A model generated the notes under the pieces. It did no database searches. It saw nothing but the letters and a program-made list of their open reading frames with translations, and was not told the origin of the DNA. From contig JAUHVY010000001.1 of the NCBI GenBank assembly GCA_030424975.1, forward strand, positions 1,175,093 to 1,239,092: a stretch of DNA of 64,000 bases. Reading direction: 5' to 3'. Source of the stretch: Alphaproteobacteria bacterium (GTDB lineage Bacteria > Pseudomonadota > Alphaproteobacteria > Micavibrionales > Micavibrionaceae). The position numbers and the translations under genes were made by a program. Positions within the stretch are counted from its first letter, which is position 1. The number at the start of each line of letters is the position of its first letter. This document shows, one piece after another, positions 52,763 to 61,986 of the stretch.

Positions 52763-54289
52763 ATGGTTGAAGAAATGATAAGAGCAGAGCGTGGTGAGCA
52801 TGGCTCAGAAATACAGCATGATATTTATGATGCTGTTATGGTCCCCGAAAACCTTGTGCATATAACAAAAGACCTTGAAGATGCTCAAAGCGCCCATTTG
52901 ATTATGTCGCAGCTTAGTTTAAAAGAGCTTGGCGGATATGAGAATGTGCAGCGCATTCTTGATCTTTCTGTACAGACCCCTTCCTTTATAGTTCTTTTTA
53001 CGGATAAGGAGCTAGAGGCTTTTGATCAAGGATCTGAAAGCATTGTAGAGAAAACTGATGCTAAAGCTGAATATCTACATGCTCAGTTCGGTCCAGTGAT
53101 TCAGTTTATTGATCCGGATTTACGAGAGGACTTCTGGCTTAATCTTTTAGATCACAACAGCAGTGAAATGAAATATTCTAGTGATATCAAGGTTGTATCA
53201 ATAAAAATTGATCATGAATTGGATCACGACCCCCTTTTTGAAGGCAATAAGAAGCAGCGTCTTGATTTTATTTTGGGACATGAATTGGATCACGTAGATA
53301 ATGCGAATAGTGATACCAAGCGATATATGTCAGAACTGGCCTCTGATAACACTGGCCTCTGCGCTGTTGAGCAGGAGGAAGGCGGGAAAAGCCCTAGTAA
53401 AGATGATGTACAAACAAGTTTAGTTGCTAAACGCATGAGAAATGAGTTTTCAGGGCACATTTTCAACGTTGCAAAAGGTGCGTTTTTTGAAGGTGTTCAC
53501 GAATACTCGACAGCGCCATTCATAGAAGCATGTGCACCAGCGAATATTTCAGAAGAAGCGCGTTCTTCCTATTTGTCTATGTATGGAAATATGACCGAGA
53601 TTATTAATCAGAAAACGCCAGAATGGCTTTCTGACTATGATTTTTTAGGCCGTCCATCAGAAATTATTTATAAAACACATGATACGCAGAATTCTTTCTT
53701 TAAATTTAATGCCCTCGCTCACATTTTGATTGGTATGGGAGTAGAAGCGAGAGAGGCTCGTGCACAAAACCGTGAATTCAAGAGCTTATCAGACTATGAT
53801 ATTTCAGCTAAGGCTCAATATATTTCTGCATTAAGAGAAAAGCATGGTGATGCATTTGATAAGGCTCTCGATGAATACGTGCACAGAAACATATATCGTG
53901 ATCTCAAGCCAGCCATAGAGCAACTTGAGGATAGCCTGCAAACCGATGCATGGTTGACGGAGATGACATTTATTGATCGTATAGAAGATGGTTCAGAAAG
54001 AAGACATGCAGAGGCAGACTTTGTGGAGAGGTTAAAGACTGAAAATAAAGATTTTGTTCGCCCTCTTTTCGCACGTGAGCTAGTTGAATACGCAATGCAT
54101 GATATATATGACAACAAACCCGAACAATGGGATGCGATTGTTGGCGAACTGGCGCTGAAAACCTATCAAAGTGGCATAGAAGATGATCAGGTAAAATCCG
54201 CTTTAGAAACCTATCTGAACCATAACAAGATACTCAATAATCAAACTACGGCTCCAGAGCCAACAACAAAGCTCGGAGCTGTGCACTAA
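52763..54289 (+). CDS. Candidate zinc metallopeptidase (HELDH), 508 aa
   Basis: The HExxH zinc motif occurs as FILGHELDHVDNAN (residues 170-182) with a downstream ELASD (E191, D195), the spacing of a gluzincin third ligand. A second HELDH occurs 22 residues earlier in KIDHELDHDPLF (151-155). The two share catgaattggatcac at the DNA level, suggesting local duplication. The rest is helical and unrecognised. No signal peptide. The start could be 52763 or 52775. It lies in the AT-rich island, so foreign origin is likely. Activity is inferred from motif only. Confidence 0.7.
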   Translation: MVEEMIRAERGEHGSEIQHDIYDAVMVPENLVHITKDLEDAQSAHLIMSQLSLKELGGYENVQRILDLSVQTPSFIVLFTDKELEAFDQGSESIVEKTDAKAEYLHAQFGPVIQFIDPDLREDFWLNLLDHNSSEMKYSSDIKVVSIKIDHELDHDPLFEGNKKQRLDFILGHELDHVDNANSDTKRYMSELASDNTGLCAVEQEEGGKSPSKDDVQTSLVAKRMRNEFSGHIFNVAKGAFFEGVHEYSTAPFIEACAPANISEEARSSYLSMYGNMTEIINQKTPEWLSDYDFLGRPSEIIYKTHDTQNSFFKFNALAHILIGMGVEAREARAQNREFKSLSDYDISAKAQYISALREKHGDAFDKALDEYVHRNIYRDLKPAIEQLEDSLQTDAWLTEMTFIDRIEDGSERRHAEADFVERLKTENKDFVRPLFARELVEYAMHDIYDNKPEQWDAIVGELALKTYQSGIEDDQVKSALETYLNHNKILNNQTTAPEPTTKLGAVH

Positions 54290-54360
54290 TTCGCTTTTGT
54301 TGCCGTGTCGCAAAGGCGCATCTATTCGAAGCGATAGACCAAATTAGGGACGGTGAGTAT

Positions 54361-54422
54361 AAAATGGTGCAGCCCGATAGAGAGACCTCAAACGCATTAT
54401 TCAAGGTTCTTGAGGACTGGAA
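54361..54422 (+). repeat. Direct repeat copy 1, remnant of a gene 3' end
   Basis: 62 bases matching 55089-55150 at 57 of 62 positions. Both copies read in the same frame as M-x-QPDRETSNALFKV-x-EDWN, and most differences are silent or conservative. In frame upstream the reading continues back through FEAIDQIRDGEYK, and copy 1 closes with a stop at 54436-54438. Confidence 0.8.
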
Positions 54423-54441
54423 TGCCGTTTTGAAATGATTT

Positions 54442-54858
54442 CTACCCATACTTTGTATAGAGAACAAAGCTTATTATCAGAAAAAGGACTGCATACATCA
54501 AAATGACATCATACCGTCGTTTCGGAATACTATGATCTGGGTACTCAACTGACCATTCTTTTAGATTAGCGAAATTCTGTAACATTTCTAACGTTACGGG
54601 TATTTGAGAAACACGCTTATCAGGCGTTTTAAACACCATTGAAAACAAATTAAAAAAAGGTTCTTCGGGCGTATGGAAATACCATAAGTAACTCTCCATA
54701 TTTACATCGAATTTATTTGCATACTTCTCTAAAAACTCATTGAGATCGTCTCCAGTTAAACAAAGATCAGATTGCAATGTAGAAGTAAGTAACAACTGCC
54801 TTTTCTCACCTAATTCAGATTGAACAAGCTCTTCTATGTCTTTAAATTCTACCATCAT
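54442..54858 (-). CDS. DUF1493-like protein with C-terminal membrane helix, 138 aa
   Basis: TSTLQSDLCLTGDDLNEFLEKYANKFDVNMESYLWYFHTPE matches the DUF1493 pattern (dT.L..DL.l.GDDa.EFlekYa..F.Vd), a family with an acyl-carrier-protein-like fold. One hydrophobic helix near the end (YAVLFLIISFVLYTK) would anchor it to the inner membrane. It lies between the two 62-bp repeat copies, which suggests it was inserted or duplicated together with them. Confidence 0.7.
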   Translation of the reverse strand: MMVEFKDIEELVQSELGEKRQLLLTSTLQSDLCLTGDDLNEFLEKYANKFDVNMESYLWYFHTPEEPFFNLFSMVFKTPDKRVSQIPVTLEMLQNFANLKEWSVEYPDHSIPKRRYDVILMYAVLFLIISFVLYTKYG

Positions 54859-55002
54859 CTTAACTTACCATTTTTCAGAGTTCCTTAGAGCAGAAAACGA
54901 TTATTATTTGTAAAATCTATTTATAAAAGATTTTTCTGCTTAAACTTCAATCTATAAAACCAGCCGCCCAATATTCCGCTCCCCCACGCCTATTATGGGG
55001 GC

Positions 55003-55080
55003 ATGAGCAATGACACCAAGAGCAAAAAGCCGACACCGTTTTCCTTACGCCTCAGCGTTGAAGTACGTTTGCAAATGTAG
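55003..55080 (+). pseudogene. MobC-like N-terminal fragment
   Basis: 25 codons reading MSNDTKSKKP then TPFSLRLSVEVRLQM before a stop. The [AT]PFSLRL-[ST]-x-E-x-R-x-x-[LM] pattern is the start of MobC/relaxosome accessory proteins of mobilisable elements. The rest of the gene is missing. Motif-based, moderate confidence. Confidence 0.55.
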
Positions 55081-55088
55081 GGAAAGAG

Positions 55089-55150
55089 AAAATGGCGCAG
55101 CCCGATAGAGAAACCTCGAACGCATTATTCAAGGTTTTTGAGGATTGGAA
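55089..55150 (+). repeat. Direct repeat copy 2, remnant of a gene 3' end
   Basis: Second copy of the 62-base element at 54361, 728 bases away. Here the frame does not stop after EDWN but runs to the end of the following region. It lies immediately before the convergent AsmA-like gene, as copy 1 lies before the DUF1493-like gene. Confidence 0.8.
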
Positions 55151-55169
55151 CACAAAACTTAAAACCGAG

Positions 55170-56528
55170 CTATTCCTTATTTCTTTTTTTATTAAGGAAG
55201 CTTTTTAAGCCTTGAATTCCATTTTCAACGTCATTCTTTATCTCTTCTTTTGTACTGCCTGTCACAGCCGCCATTTTTTTAGATAATGCATTTATAACTG
55301 TATCCCAAAGCCCAGAAGCATCCAATGATGATTTACTTTCAAATTGCTTTTCATTCATCACAAGAGAAAATCTAAAATCGACATCATCGTCATGCTTGTT
55401 AATATAATTTACTATAGGGAATGCGATAGCTTTACTAACAACAGAAGCATCCTTAGGCGCTTTAACAGTCACACCTTTTAACTGCATGTTCCAATCCATC
55501 TCAATTTCGGCATTATCACTATATTGCCATTTATCTTCTACTAAAATGTCTATGCTGCCACTTTCAAACCAACTAAACGGGGCTTTATGCACATAGCCCT
55601 TAATCAAACTCACAGGAAAATTATCAAGGTGCCACTTGGTATTTCGGCCATCGCCAATTTCTTCCGAAGTTATTGTTATTTTATGGTTATTTAAACTTCC
55701 CTCAATATTTGACCTGAAGAACGTATCAAATACTGCATATTTGCTTCGAAATGGAGCGCTATGAATTTTGTTGAGAGCTAAGACTAATGGCTCTTTATCA
55801 TTTTTATAGATATCTATCTCCACATCATTAATAGCCATATTATTAACAACAAACGTCTTTTTGGCTTTTAGTTTATTAAGCGGGATATCAACTTCAATTT
55901 GGTTATTATCTTTATGTTTAATACCTAACTTAAATTTCCCTAAAGCGGCTTCAAATTTACTTTTAGAGGTTACCTCCTTTTGCTTTGTCTTATCCTTAAT
56001 ATTTCCACGAACACCATCAACAGCAAAAGTCTCTAAAGTTATAGGGTTTGACAACAAACTGAATATATCAATATTCAACTCAACTTTCTGAGCGGATATA
56101 TCAAAATCTAGTTTCTCATGGCCTTGTCTTTGAGCATTAAACTCCACAAACGCTAACTCACCTAAAAAAACATTTCCGCCAACGGAAGAGAAGGTGACTT
56201 CAATATTTGTTTTATCCTCAACCTTAGAGATAATAAAACGAGCGGTTGGTTCAAACAAAAACGTATTCACCACAAGCAAAGAGACAATAATAATCAGAAA
56301 AAATGCCCCAGAAATTCTAGTCACGGCCTTTAATGGAAAAGTTTTTTTAGGGTGTACAATATTTGATTTAAGCGCTTCACTCTTCTCTTTACCTGTTGAA
56401 GATATTAGACAAAAGACCAACTCAAATACACCTCCTATCAAGGTTGCTGCAAGGTTCACTAGCGTTCCAATCGCTACTATGAATGGAAATAACAAAAACT
56501 CACCCAACAAGATAACCAAAAGTTCCAT
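55170..56528 (-). CDS. AsmA-like/DUF748-type membrane protein, 452 aa
   Basis: The N-terminus has two or three hydrophobic segments (LLVILLGEFLLFPFIVAIGT, ISGAFFLIIIVSLLVVN). A large periplasmic region follows that opens IISKVEDKTNIEVTFSSVGGNVFLGELAF, the AsmA-type start, and continues in amphipathic beta-strands. Such proteins are thought to move lipids or assist the envelope. AT-rich and Lys/Asn-rich codon use set it apart from core genes. Its 5' end lies about 110 bases from the tRNA 3' end. Confidence 0.7.
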   Translation of the reverse strand: MELLVILLGEFLLFPFIVAIGTLVNLAATLIGGVFELVFCLISSTGKEKSEALKSNIVHPKKTFPLKAVTRISGAFFLIIIVSLLVVNTFLFEPTARFIISKVEDKTNIEVTFSSVGGNVFLGELAFVEFNAQRQGHEKLDFDISAQKVELNIDIFSLLSNPITLETFAVDGVRGNIKDKTKQKEVTSKSKFEAALGKFKLGIKHKDNNQIEVDIPLNKLKAKKTFVVNNMAINDVEIDIYKNDKEPLVLALNKIHSAPFRSKYAVFDTFFRSNIEGSLNNHKITITSEEIGDGRNTKWHLDNFPVSLIKGYVHKAPFSWFESGSIDILVEDKWQYSDNAEIEMDWNMQLKGVTVKAPKDASVVSKAIAFPIVNYINKHDDDVDFRFSLVMNEKQFESKSSLDASGLWDTVINALSKKMAAVTGSTKEEIKNDVENGIQGLKSFLNKKRNKE

Positions 56529-56637
56529 ATATTTTACTTTTCCTGAAATTTTACTGTAGAAAGAATATACAGAAAAACAGCATATTTAAACGCCCAAAAT
56601 AAATTTGATTCGATGATAAAATGGAAGTTTTTGTAAA

Positions 56638-56712
56638 TGGTGCCACGAGAGAGAATTGAACTCTCGACCTCGTCATTACCAATGACGCGCTCTACCACTG
56701 AGCTACCGCGGC
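56638..56712 (-). tRNA. tRNA-Thr (anticodon GGT)
   Basis: A 75-nt cloverleaf is complete: acceptor GCCGCGG, D-stem GCTC, anticodon stem CGTCA with loop TTGGTAA, T-arm GAGAG-TTCAATT-CTCTC, discriminator A and encoded CCA. The 3' end points toward the AT-rich island. Confidence 0.97.
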
Positions 56713-56890
56713 ACTTTTTGATAACGTGCGCGGAAAACTACACGAAAACATTGGACATGTCACGCGGTTTTAGCGAAATTAATACACAAGATGAGGGCGG
56801 TGCAGCGCATACCCCACATATCCCCATTAAAAACAGGGGACGCAGCAAAAAAGCGCTACCCTTTTGACAATAATTTTGTATGGTAAATGT

Positions 56891-57025
56891 ATGAGTAAAT
56901 CGATGAAAGAAGATAAGCTGGATAAGCGAGCAGCAGCGCTGCGCGATAATTTGCGCCGTCGCAAGGCCAAAGCAAAGACCGAAAAATCGGAAAAAGCAGG
57001 CAATCCGGATAAAAAAGAAAGTTAA
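56891..57025 (+). CDS. Small basic protein, 44 aa, upstream of dcd
   Basis: Short frame rich in Lys, Arg, Ala and Asp, with the core AAALRDNLRRRKAKAKT. The same kind of short LR-x-NL-x-RRKAQ-x-R protein is found just before murA in other alphaproteobacteria, so it looks like a real conserved gene. It ends 25 bases before the dcd start. Possibly nucleic-acid binding from charge alone. Confidence 0.7.
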   Translation: MSKSMKEDKLDKRAAALRDNLRRRKAKAKTEKSEKAGNPDKKES

Positions 57026-57050
57026 TTCAGTACATTAAGCGAGAGTATCT

Positions 57051-57650
57051 ATGGCAGTATTAAAGCCCCAAAATGAAAATTCCCCACTTATGGCACCCGG
57101 TATTTTGGCCGATCACCAAATTCGTGATCTGGCGGTTAATCAGGGCATGATTGAGCCGTTCGTTGAAAAACAAAAGCGAGACGGTGCGATTTCTTACGGG
57201 CTTTCATCTTATGGTTATGACGCCAGATGTTCCAGCGATTTCAAGATCTTCACTAATGTTGACAACGCAATGGTTGACCCGAAAAACTTCTCGGATCAGA
57301 GCTTTGTTGACAGAAACACCGATATTTGTGTAATACCTCCCAACAGTTTTGTTCTGACACATACTGTGGAATATTTTCGCATTCCGAAAGATGTTCTGGT
57401 AATTTGTCTGGGCAAAAGCACATATGCACGGTGTGGCCTGATTGTGAATGTCACACCACTGGAGCCCGGTTGGGAAGGCCACGTAACATTGGAAATTTCC
57501 AATACGACCCCTCTTCCGGCACGCGTTTATGCCAATGAGGGTATTGCGCAATTTTTATTTTTTAAAGGGAGTGATGCGTGTGAAACAAGCTACGCAGACC
57601 GAAGCGGAAAATACATGGGACAGCGCGGCGTTACTCTTCCCCGACTTTAG
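57051..57650 (+). CDS. dcd: dCTP deaminase
   Basis: Converts dCTP to d[13 protein letters not shown] near residue 52, [44 protein letters not shown] and the C-terminal [19 protein letters not shown] are family-diagnostic. 199 aa. First of a core run with murA, hisG, UPF0262, infA, maf and rng. Confidence 0.97.
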   Translation: MAVLKPQNENSPLMAPGILADHQIRDLAVNQGMIEPFVEKQKRDGAISYGLSSYGYDARCSSDFKIFTNVDNAMVDPKNFSDQSFVDRNTDICVIPPNSFVLTHTVEYFRIPKDVLVICLGKSTYARCGLIVNVTPLEPGWEGHVTLEISNTTPLPARVYANEGIAQFLFFKGSDACETSYADRSGKYMGQRGVTLPRL

Positions 57651-57699
57651 TAAGGGGAAAGTCAGCCAAAGCGTTAGCCCGCAAATCAAGGCCTCGCCA

Positions 57700-58968
57700 T
57701 TGGATAAAATAAAGGTTATCGGCGGTGCACAATTAAACGGCACCATTCCCATCAGCGGCGCGAAAAACTGCGCGTTGAAATTGATGTGCGCGTCATTACT
57801 GACGGGCGATTCCATGTATTTCGAGAATAGCCCCAACACCTTACGTGATATGCGCTCACAGGTTGAGCTGCTGGAGTATCTTGGTTGCGCGGTGAAACGC
57901 GAAGATGACATGATGGCCATCAATGCGGGAAATATCAAAACATATACCGCGCCGTATGACATTGTGCGTAAAATGCGCGGATCTATCCTTGTTTTAGGGC
58001 CTCTTCTTGCTCGCTTCGGTGAAGCCAAAGTATCACTGCCGGGTGGCTGCGCCATCGGAACGCGCCCAGTTGATTTGCATATCAAAGGTCTGGAAGAGCT
58101 TGGTGCTACGATTACCCTGGAAGAAGGATATATTCATGCAAAAGCGCCTGCAGGCGGATTGCAGGGCGCAAAAATCCTGTTCCCTAAGGTATCAGTCGGC
58201 GCGACAGAAAACCTGATGATGGCGGCAACACTGGCGAATGGAACAACCGTTCTAGCCAATGCTGCGCGTGAGCCGGAAATCACAGATTTAGGTGAATGCC
58301 TGATTAAAATGGGCGCAAAAATAGAGGGACTTGGCACCGATACAATACGTATCGAAGGCGTCAAATCTCTCCATGGGGCACGCCATAGCATTATCCCGGA
58401 CCGAATTGAAACAGGCACATATATCATCGCAGCAGGCATGGCTGGCGGCACAGTTCGCCTTAAAAATGCACGCATTGACGACCTGAGCGCCGTTTTAGGC
58501 CACCTTTCACAAGCGGGCATCGAAGTTGAAAAAGACGGTGGCGACATTATTGTTCGCCGCGAAATCGAGCGTTTACGCGGTGTTGATATCATGACGGAAC
58601 CGCATCCCGGCTTCCCAACCGATTTACAGGCACAATTTATGGCGATGCTTTGTATTGCTGAAGGCGCCGGCCTTGTAACAGAAACCATCTTTGAAAACCG
58701 CTTTATGCACGTCCCCGAACTTAGCCGTATGGGCGCGGATATTTCCGTTCAGGGAAACTCAGCCATCGTGCGCGGTGTCCCTACTCTTAAGGGCGCGGAA
58801 GTCATGGCAACCGATTTACGCGCGAGCGTTGCACTGGTTCTTGCGGGATTGGTCGCGGATGGTGAAACAACGGTTAATCGTATCTACCATCTGGAACGCG
58901 GATACGAAGATATTGTCGGCAAGCTGTCAGCTTGCGGCGCAAATATCAAGCGCATTAGCGGCGAATAA
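57700..58968 (+). CDS. murA: UDP-N-acetylglucosamine 1-carboxyvinyltransferase
   Basis: First committed step of peptidoglycan synthesis. [29 protein letters not shown] begins the core. The active-site Cys is in [14 protein letters not shown], and FPTDLQAQ and the C-terminal signature follow. The TTG at 57700 with AAGG eight bases upstream gives 422 aa, the usual length. An alternative ATG at 57574 with AAAGGGAG, inside dcd, would add 42 residues; I think this less likely but it cannot be excluded. Confidence 0.93.
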   Translation: MDKIKVIGGAQLNGTIPISGAKNCALKLMCASLLTGDSMYFENSPNTLRDMRSQVELLEYLGCAVKREDDMMAINAGNIKTYTAPYDIVRKMRGSILVLGPLLARFGEAKVSLPGGCAIGTRPVDLHIKGLEELGATITLEEGYIHAKAPAGGLQGAKILFPKVSVGATENLMMAATLANGTTVLANAAREPEITDLGECLIKMGAKIEGLGTDTIRIEGVKSLHGARHSIIPDRIETGTYIIAAGMAGGTVRLKNARIDDLSAVLGHLSQAGIEVEKDGGDIIVRREIERLRGVDIMTEPHPGFPTDLQAQFMAMLCIAEGAGLVTETIFENRFMHVPELSRMGADISVQGNSAIVRGVPTLKGAEVMATDLRASVALVLAGLVADGETTVNRIYHLERGYEDIVGKLSACGANIKRISGE

Positions 58969-58989
58969 AGCCGTACGCGGAGACATGAC

Positions 58990-59748
58990 ATGACCGATTT
59001 GAGAGATGCATTCGTTGACAAACAAATGAAGCGGCTTGAGGATAAGTCCTTCGGTTACTTGCGCAAAAACGGTATATACAATCTTGCCGTAACACAATTC
59101 GAAAAACAGGATCTGCCCGATTCCCGTATCGTAAGAAATGCATTTTTGCTTAACTTTGAAAAAACGATGAAGGGCTTGAGCGCTATTAACCCTGACGTTA
59201 TTTCGCAAAGCGATACTGTGGCATCATTAAGCTATGGCGGTGCACAAACATTGCGCCGCTATGCTGTTGATAATGAAGACAGTGACACCGCAATTGATAA
59301 CACCATTTCCGAATCTATGTTGGCCGCATCCATATGCGCGAATGCAGTAAACGGTGAGTATAGCGCGCGAGACTATATTGGCCTGATCGGGTCTGATGCC
59401 TACCTGCTTGTGAGTGTTACGGATAAAATCAGAGAAAATCCTGACTATTTTTCCAAGGGCGCAACCTCCCCCGAGGAGCGATGCCTGCACCTTGCACGTG
59501 TTATTGATGAAATGAACCTTGCCTTCAAGGCGTCACAACATGAAGTAGAAAAGACGGGATCTGTTCGCCCCAACACAGCGCGTCATGCACACATGATAAT
59601 TGAACATATTGATGATCTGGGGCTACGCCCTCAGAATTCGACGTTCGAAGAATATGTCATTAACAAACGAAATACATTAGAACAAGACCTGAGCGCGAGC
59701 CCTGTCACAACTCCGGGAACAGTCATCAATTTGTTTGACCATTCATAA
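58990..59748 (+). CDS. Hypothetical protein between murA and hisG, 252 aa
   Basis: Soluble, acidic, mostly helical. It contains SISESMLAASICANAVNG-type helices and RPNTARHAHMIIEHIDDLG. GGAGACATGACATG upstream gives the ribosome site. Starts 21 bases after murA. In related bacteria this position often holds hisD and a DUF2948 gene, so this is an unusual occupant. Unrecognised. Confidence 0.75.
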   Translation: MTDLRDAFVDKQMKRLEDKSFGYLRKNGIYNLAVTQFEKQDLPDSRIVRNAFLLNFEKTMKGLSAINPDVISQSDTVASLSYGGAQTLRRYAVDNEDSDTAIDNTISESMLAASICANAVNGEYSARDYIGLIGSDAYLLVSVTDKIRENPDYFSKGATSPEERCLHLARVIDEMNLAFKASQHEVEKTGSVRPNTARHAHMIIEHIDDLGLRPQNSTFEEYVINKRNTLEQDLSASPVTTPGTVINLFDHS

Positions 59749-59813
59749 AAAAACCCATTGTAATAACGAAATCTTTTCTTGCTGCACCGCCGTAATCACG
59801 TTACAAAATCAAT

Positions 59814-60482
59814 ATGATGAATACACCATCCGAAAAATTGATACTCGCCGTTCCCAAGGGACGCATTTTGAAAGAACTTCTGCCGATGCTCGCACGATGC
59901 GATATCATCCCCGAAGACGATTTCAACAATGACGCCAGCCGTAAATTACGGTTTACGACTAATCATGAAAATTTAGATATTATTCGGGTACGCGCCTTTG
60001 ACGTTGCAACATTTGTTGCCTATGGCGGCGCGCATCTTGGTGTTGTCGGTAGCGACGCATTAGAAGAATTTAACTACAGCGATATTTACGCGCCCCTAGA
60101 TTTAGGTATCGGTCATTGCCGCCTGTCCGTTGCAATGTTAACGAAAGATGCGCAGGAAGATGATCCGAAAACATGGAGCCATATCCGCGTCGCAACAAAA
60201 TACCCTGCCCTAACGGCCAGACACTTCGCGCGGCGCGGTGTACAAACCGAATGTGTAAAGCTGAACGGTGCCATGGAAATTGCCCCTACACTTGGCCTTG
60301 CACCGCGCATTGTTGACCTTGTTTCAACCGGAAGCACATTAAAGGCCAACGATATGGTTGAGGTTGAAAAAATATTGGATGTATCTTCTCGCCTTATCAT
60401 CAATCGCAGCACGCAAAAAACGCGTCATGATGAAATCCAGTTCTGGATTGAATCCTTTAGAAAAGCAGTAAAGGCCGGATAA
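59814..60482 (+). CDS. hisG: ATP phosphoribosyltransferase, short form
   Basis: First step of histidine synthesis. [31 protein letters not shown], the PRPP-binding ...[15 protein letters not shown] region and short overall length (222 aa) indicate the HisG_S type, which needs the HisZ regulatory subunit. No hisZ is in the window. ATG at 59814 or 59817. Confidence 0.94.
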   Translation: MMNTPSEKLILAVPKGRILKELLPMLARCDIIPEDDFNNDASRKLRFTTNHENLDIIRVRAFDVATFVAYGGAHLGVVGSDALEEFNYSDIYAPLDLGIGHCRLSVAMLTKDAQEDDPKTWSHIRVATKYPALTARHFARRGVQTECVKLNGAMEIAPTLGLAPRIVDLVSTGSTLKANDMVEVEKILDVSSRLIINRSTQKTRHDEIQFWIESFRKAVKAG

Positions 60483-60483
60483 A

Positions 60484-60981
60484 ATGCCACATCGAGGAAG
60501 CAGTTGGATCAAGGAAGTTTCCCTCACCCGTGAGGAAGATGCCCCTGATACGACATCGCTGACGCATCGTGATTGTGAAATTGCGTTACACGACCTAAAG
60601 GAAGACAGTTTTTTTCAACCCGAAAATGACAAAGACGGCCCCTATACGGTTGAATTATATATTCAGGAAAATAAGCTTATCTTTCATATCCAGAATAAAT
60701 TCGGAAAAGATATTCCCTTTCTTGTCTTGTCGCTCAAACCCTATCGCCGCCTGATCAAAGATTATTTTATGATTGTTCAAAGTTATGATGATGCCGTAAA
60801 AGACGGCAAACCATCACGCATTGAAGCCATTGATATGGGCAGACGCGGCCTGCATAATGAGGGTGCGGAGCTGCTGCAGGAGCGCCTGAGCGGCAAGATT
60901 GACGTGGATTTCGATACGGCACGGCGTATTTTTACGTTAATTTGTGTCTTGCATACAGGCAAAGCGCATATTCTTAGATAG
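60484..60981 (+). CDS. UPF0262 family protein
   Basis: Strong match to the UPF0262 pattern: H-R-D-C-EIALHDLKED, GPYTVELYIQENKLIFHI, FRRLIKDYFMI-like LKPYRRLIKDYFMIVQSY, PSRIEAIDMGRRGLHNEGAELLQERL, FDTARRIFTLICVLH. The family is alphaproteobacterial and of unknown function. The start is one base after hisG, with AAAGG upstream, so the two are coupled. Confidence 0.95.
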   Translation: MPHRGSSWIKEVSLTREEDAPDTTSLTHRDCEIALHDLKEDSFFQPENDKDGPYTVELYIQENKLIFHIQNKFGKDIPFLVLSLKPYRRLIKDYFMIVQSYDDAVKDGKPSRIEAIDMGRRGLHNEGAELLQERLSGKIDVDFDTARRIFTLICVLHTGKAHILR

Positions 60982-61025
60982 TAAAGATTTTAACAGGAGA
61001 TTTCTGCGCTTTTTCAGGCAAATAA

Positions 61026-61052
61026 TTGACGTAACCCCCGAAAAGGTATAGA
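61026..61052 (+). promoter_or_regulatory. Possible infA promoter
   Basis: TTGACG (61026-61031) and TATAGA (61047-61052) are 15 bases apart, a short spacing. It is the best -35/-10 pair in the gap before infA. Confidence 0.45.
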
Positions 61053-61089
61053 ACATTACAAAATTTCAACCCGAGAGAAAAATTTACGA

Positions 61090-61308
61090 ATGGCAAAAGA
61101 AGAGTTAATTGAATTTAAAGGCGTCGTTTCAGAGGTTCTGCCCAATGCAATGTTCCGCGTTGTTTTGGAAAACGAACACATTATCCTGGCACATACTGCA
61201 GGGAAAATGAGAAAAAACCGTATTCGCGTTCTTCAGGGTGATAAAGTTGTTGTGGAAATGACTCCTTATGACCTGACAAAAGGCCGCATTATTTTCCGCG
61301 AAAAATAA
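61090..61308 (+). CDS. infA: Translation initiation factor IF-1
   Basis: 72-residue OB-fold protein: [44 protein letters not shown] and [12 protein letters not shown] are diagnostic. Binds the 30S A-site during initiation. Confidence 0.98.
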   Translation: MAKEELIEFKGVVSEVLPNAMFRVVLENEHIILAHTAGKMRKNRIRVLQGDKVVVEMTPYDLTKGRIIFREK

Positions 61309-61336
61309 GCCCTTCACGTAAGTCGAGGCCAGAAAG

Positions 61337-61942
61337 ATGACGGCCAACACCACCCAAAAAAACCATAAAGACCTTATCCTTGCATCAGCATCACCGCGCA
61401 GGGTTGATTTATTACGCCAAGTCAGTATTACACCGCGCGACATCATCCCCGCCGATATTGATGAAACCCCTGCCAAGGATGAATTACCGCGAAACTTGGC
61501 GCAGAGATTGGCCACAGAAAAAGCAAAAGCCATCGCAGCGCAAAATCCGAATACATTTATCATTGCTGCCGATACCGTAGTTGCTTGCGGGCGACGTGCC
61601 CTGCCGAAAGCAGAAACAAAAGACGATGCCGTAAAGTGTCTGAAGTTATTATCAGGCAGACGCCATCACGTTTATGGCGGAATTTGTGTTATCACCGACC
61701 AAGGCAAGGTCATAAACCGCGTATGTGATACATCGGTAAAATTTAAATGCCTTAGCCCACAAGAAATTGACACCTATATCAATAGCGGCGAGTGGCACGG
61801 CAAAGCAGGTGGATACGCCATTCAGGGAATGGCCTCCGCTTATATCTCATTTATTCAGGGTTCATATTCCAATGTCGTTGGCCTACCGCTTTATGATATA
61901 ATGCAAATTCTGAGCGGGAACGGATTCTTTAACGACCAATGA
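61337..61942 (+). CDS. maf: Maf-like nucleotide pyrophosphatase
   Basis: Nucleoside-triphosphate pyrophosphatase that removes modified or non-canonical nucleotides. LILASASPRRVDLLRQVSI, IAADTVVACGRRALPKAE, LSGRRHHVYGGI and KAGGYAIQGMAS are the family motifs. 201 aa. Starts 29 bases after infA; infA-maf-rng is the standard order. Confidence 0.96.
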   Translation: MTANTTQKNHKDLILASASPRRVDLLRQVSITPRDIIPADIDETPAKDELPRNLAQRLATEKAKAIAAQNPNTFIIAADTVVACGRRALPKAETKDDAVKCLKLLSGRRHHVYGGICVITDQGKVINRVCDTSVKFKCLSPQEIDTYINSGEWHGKAGGYAIQGMASAYISFIQGSYSNVVGLPLYDIMQILSGNGFFNDQ

Positions 61943-61986
61943 CCGCCAAATGACATGATCACCATCCTGTATTCCAAGGGGGCATT

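Larger units (their letters stand above)
54859..55169. other. Intergenic remnants with mobilisation-gene traces
   Basis: About 310 bases without an intact gene. It contains a CCCCCA/TGGGGG hairpin (54981-54986 and 54996-55001), the MobC-like fragment (55003-55080) and repeat copy 2 (55089-55150). The hairpin just before the fragment is where an oriT would lie. Confidence 0.6.

Noticed and set aside
56638-56712. attR-like duplication of the tRNA-Thr 3' end
   Set aside because: I searched for the terminal 15-20 bases near the far side of the AT-rich region and found no convincing second copy.
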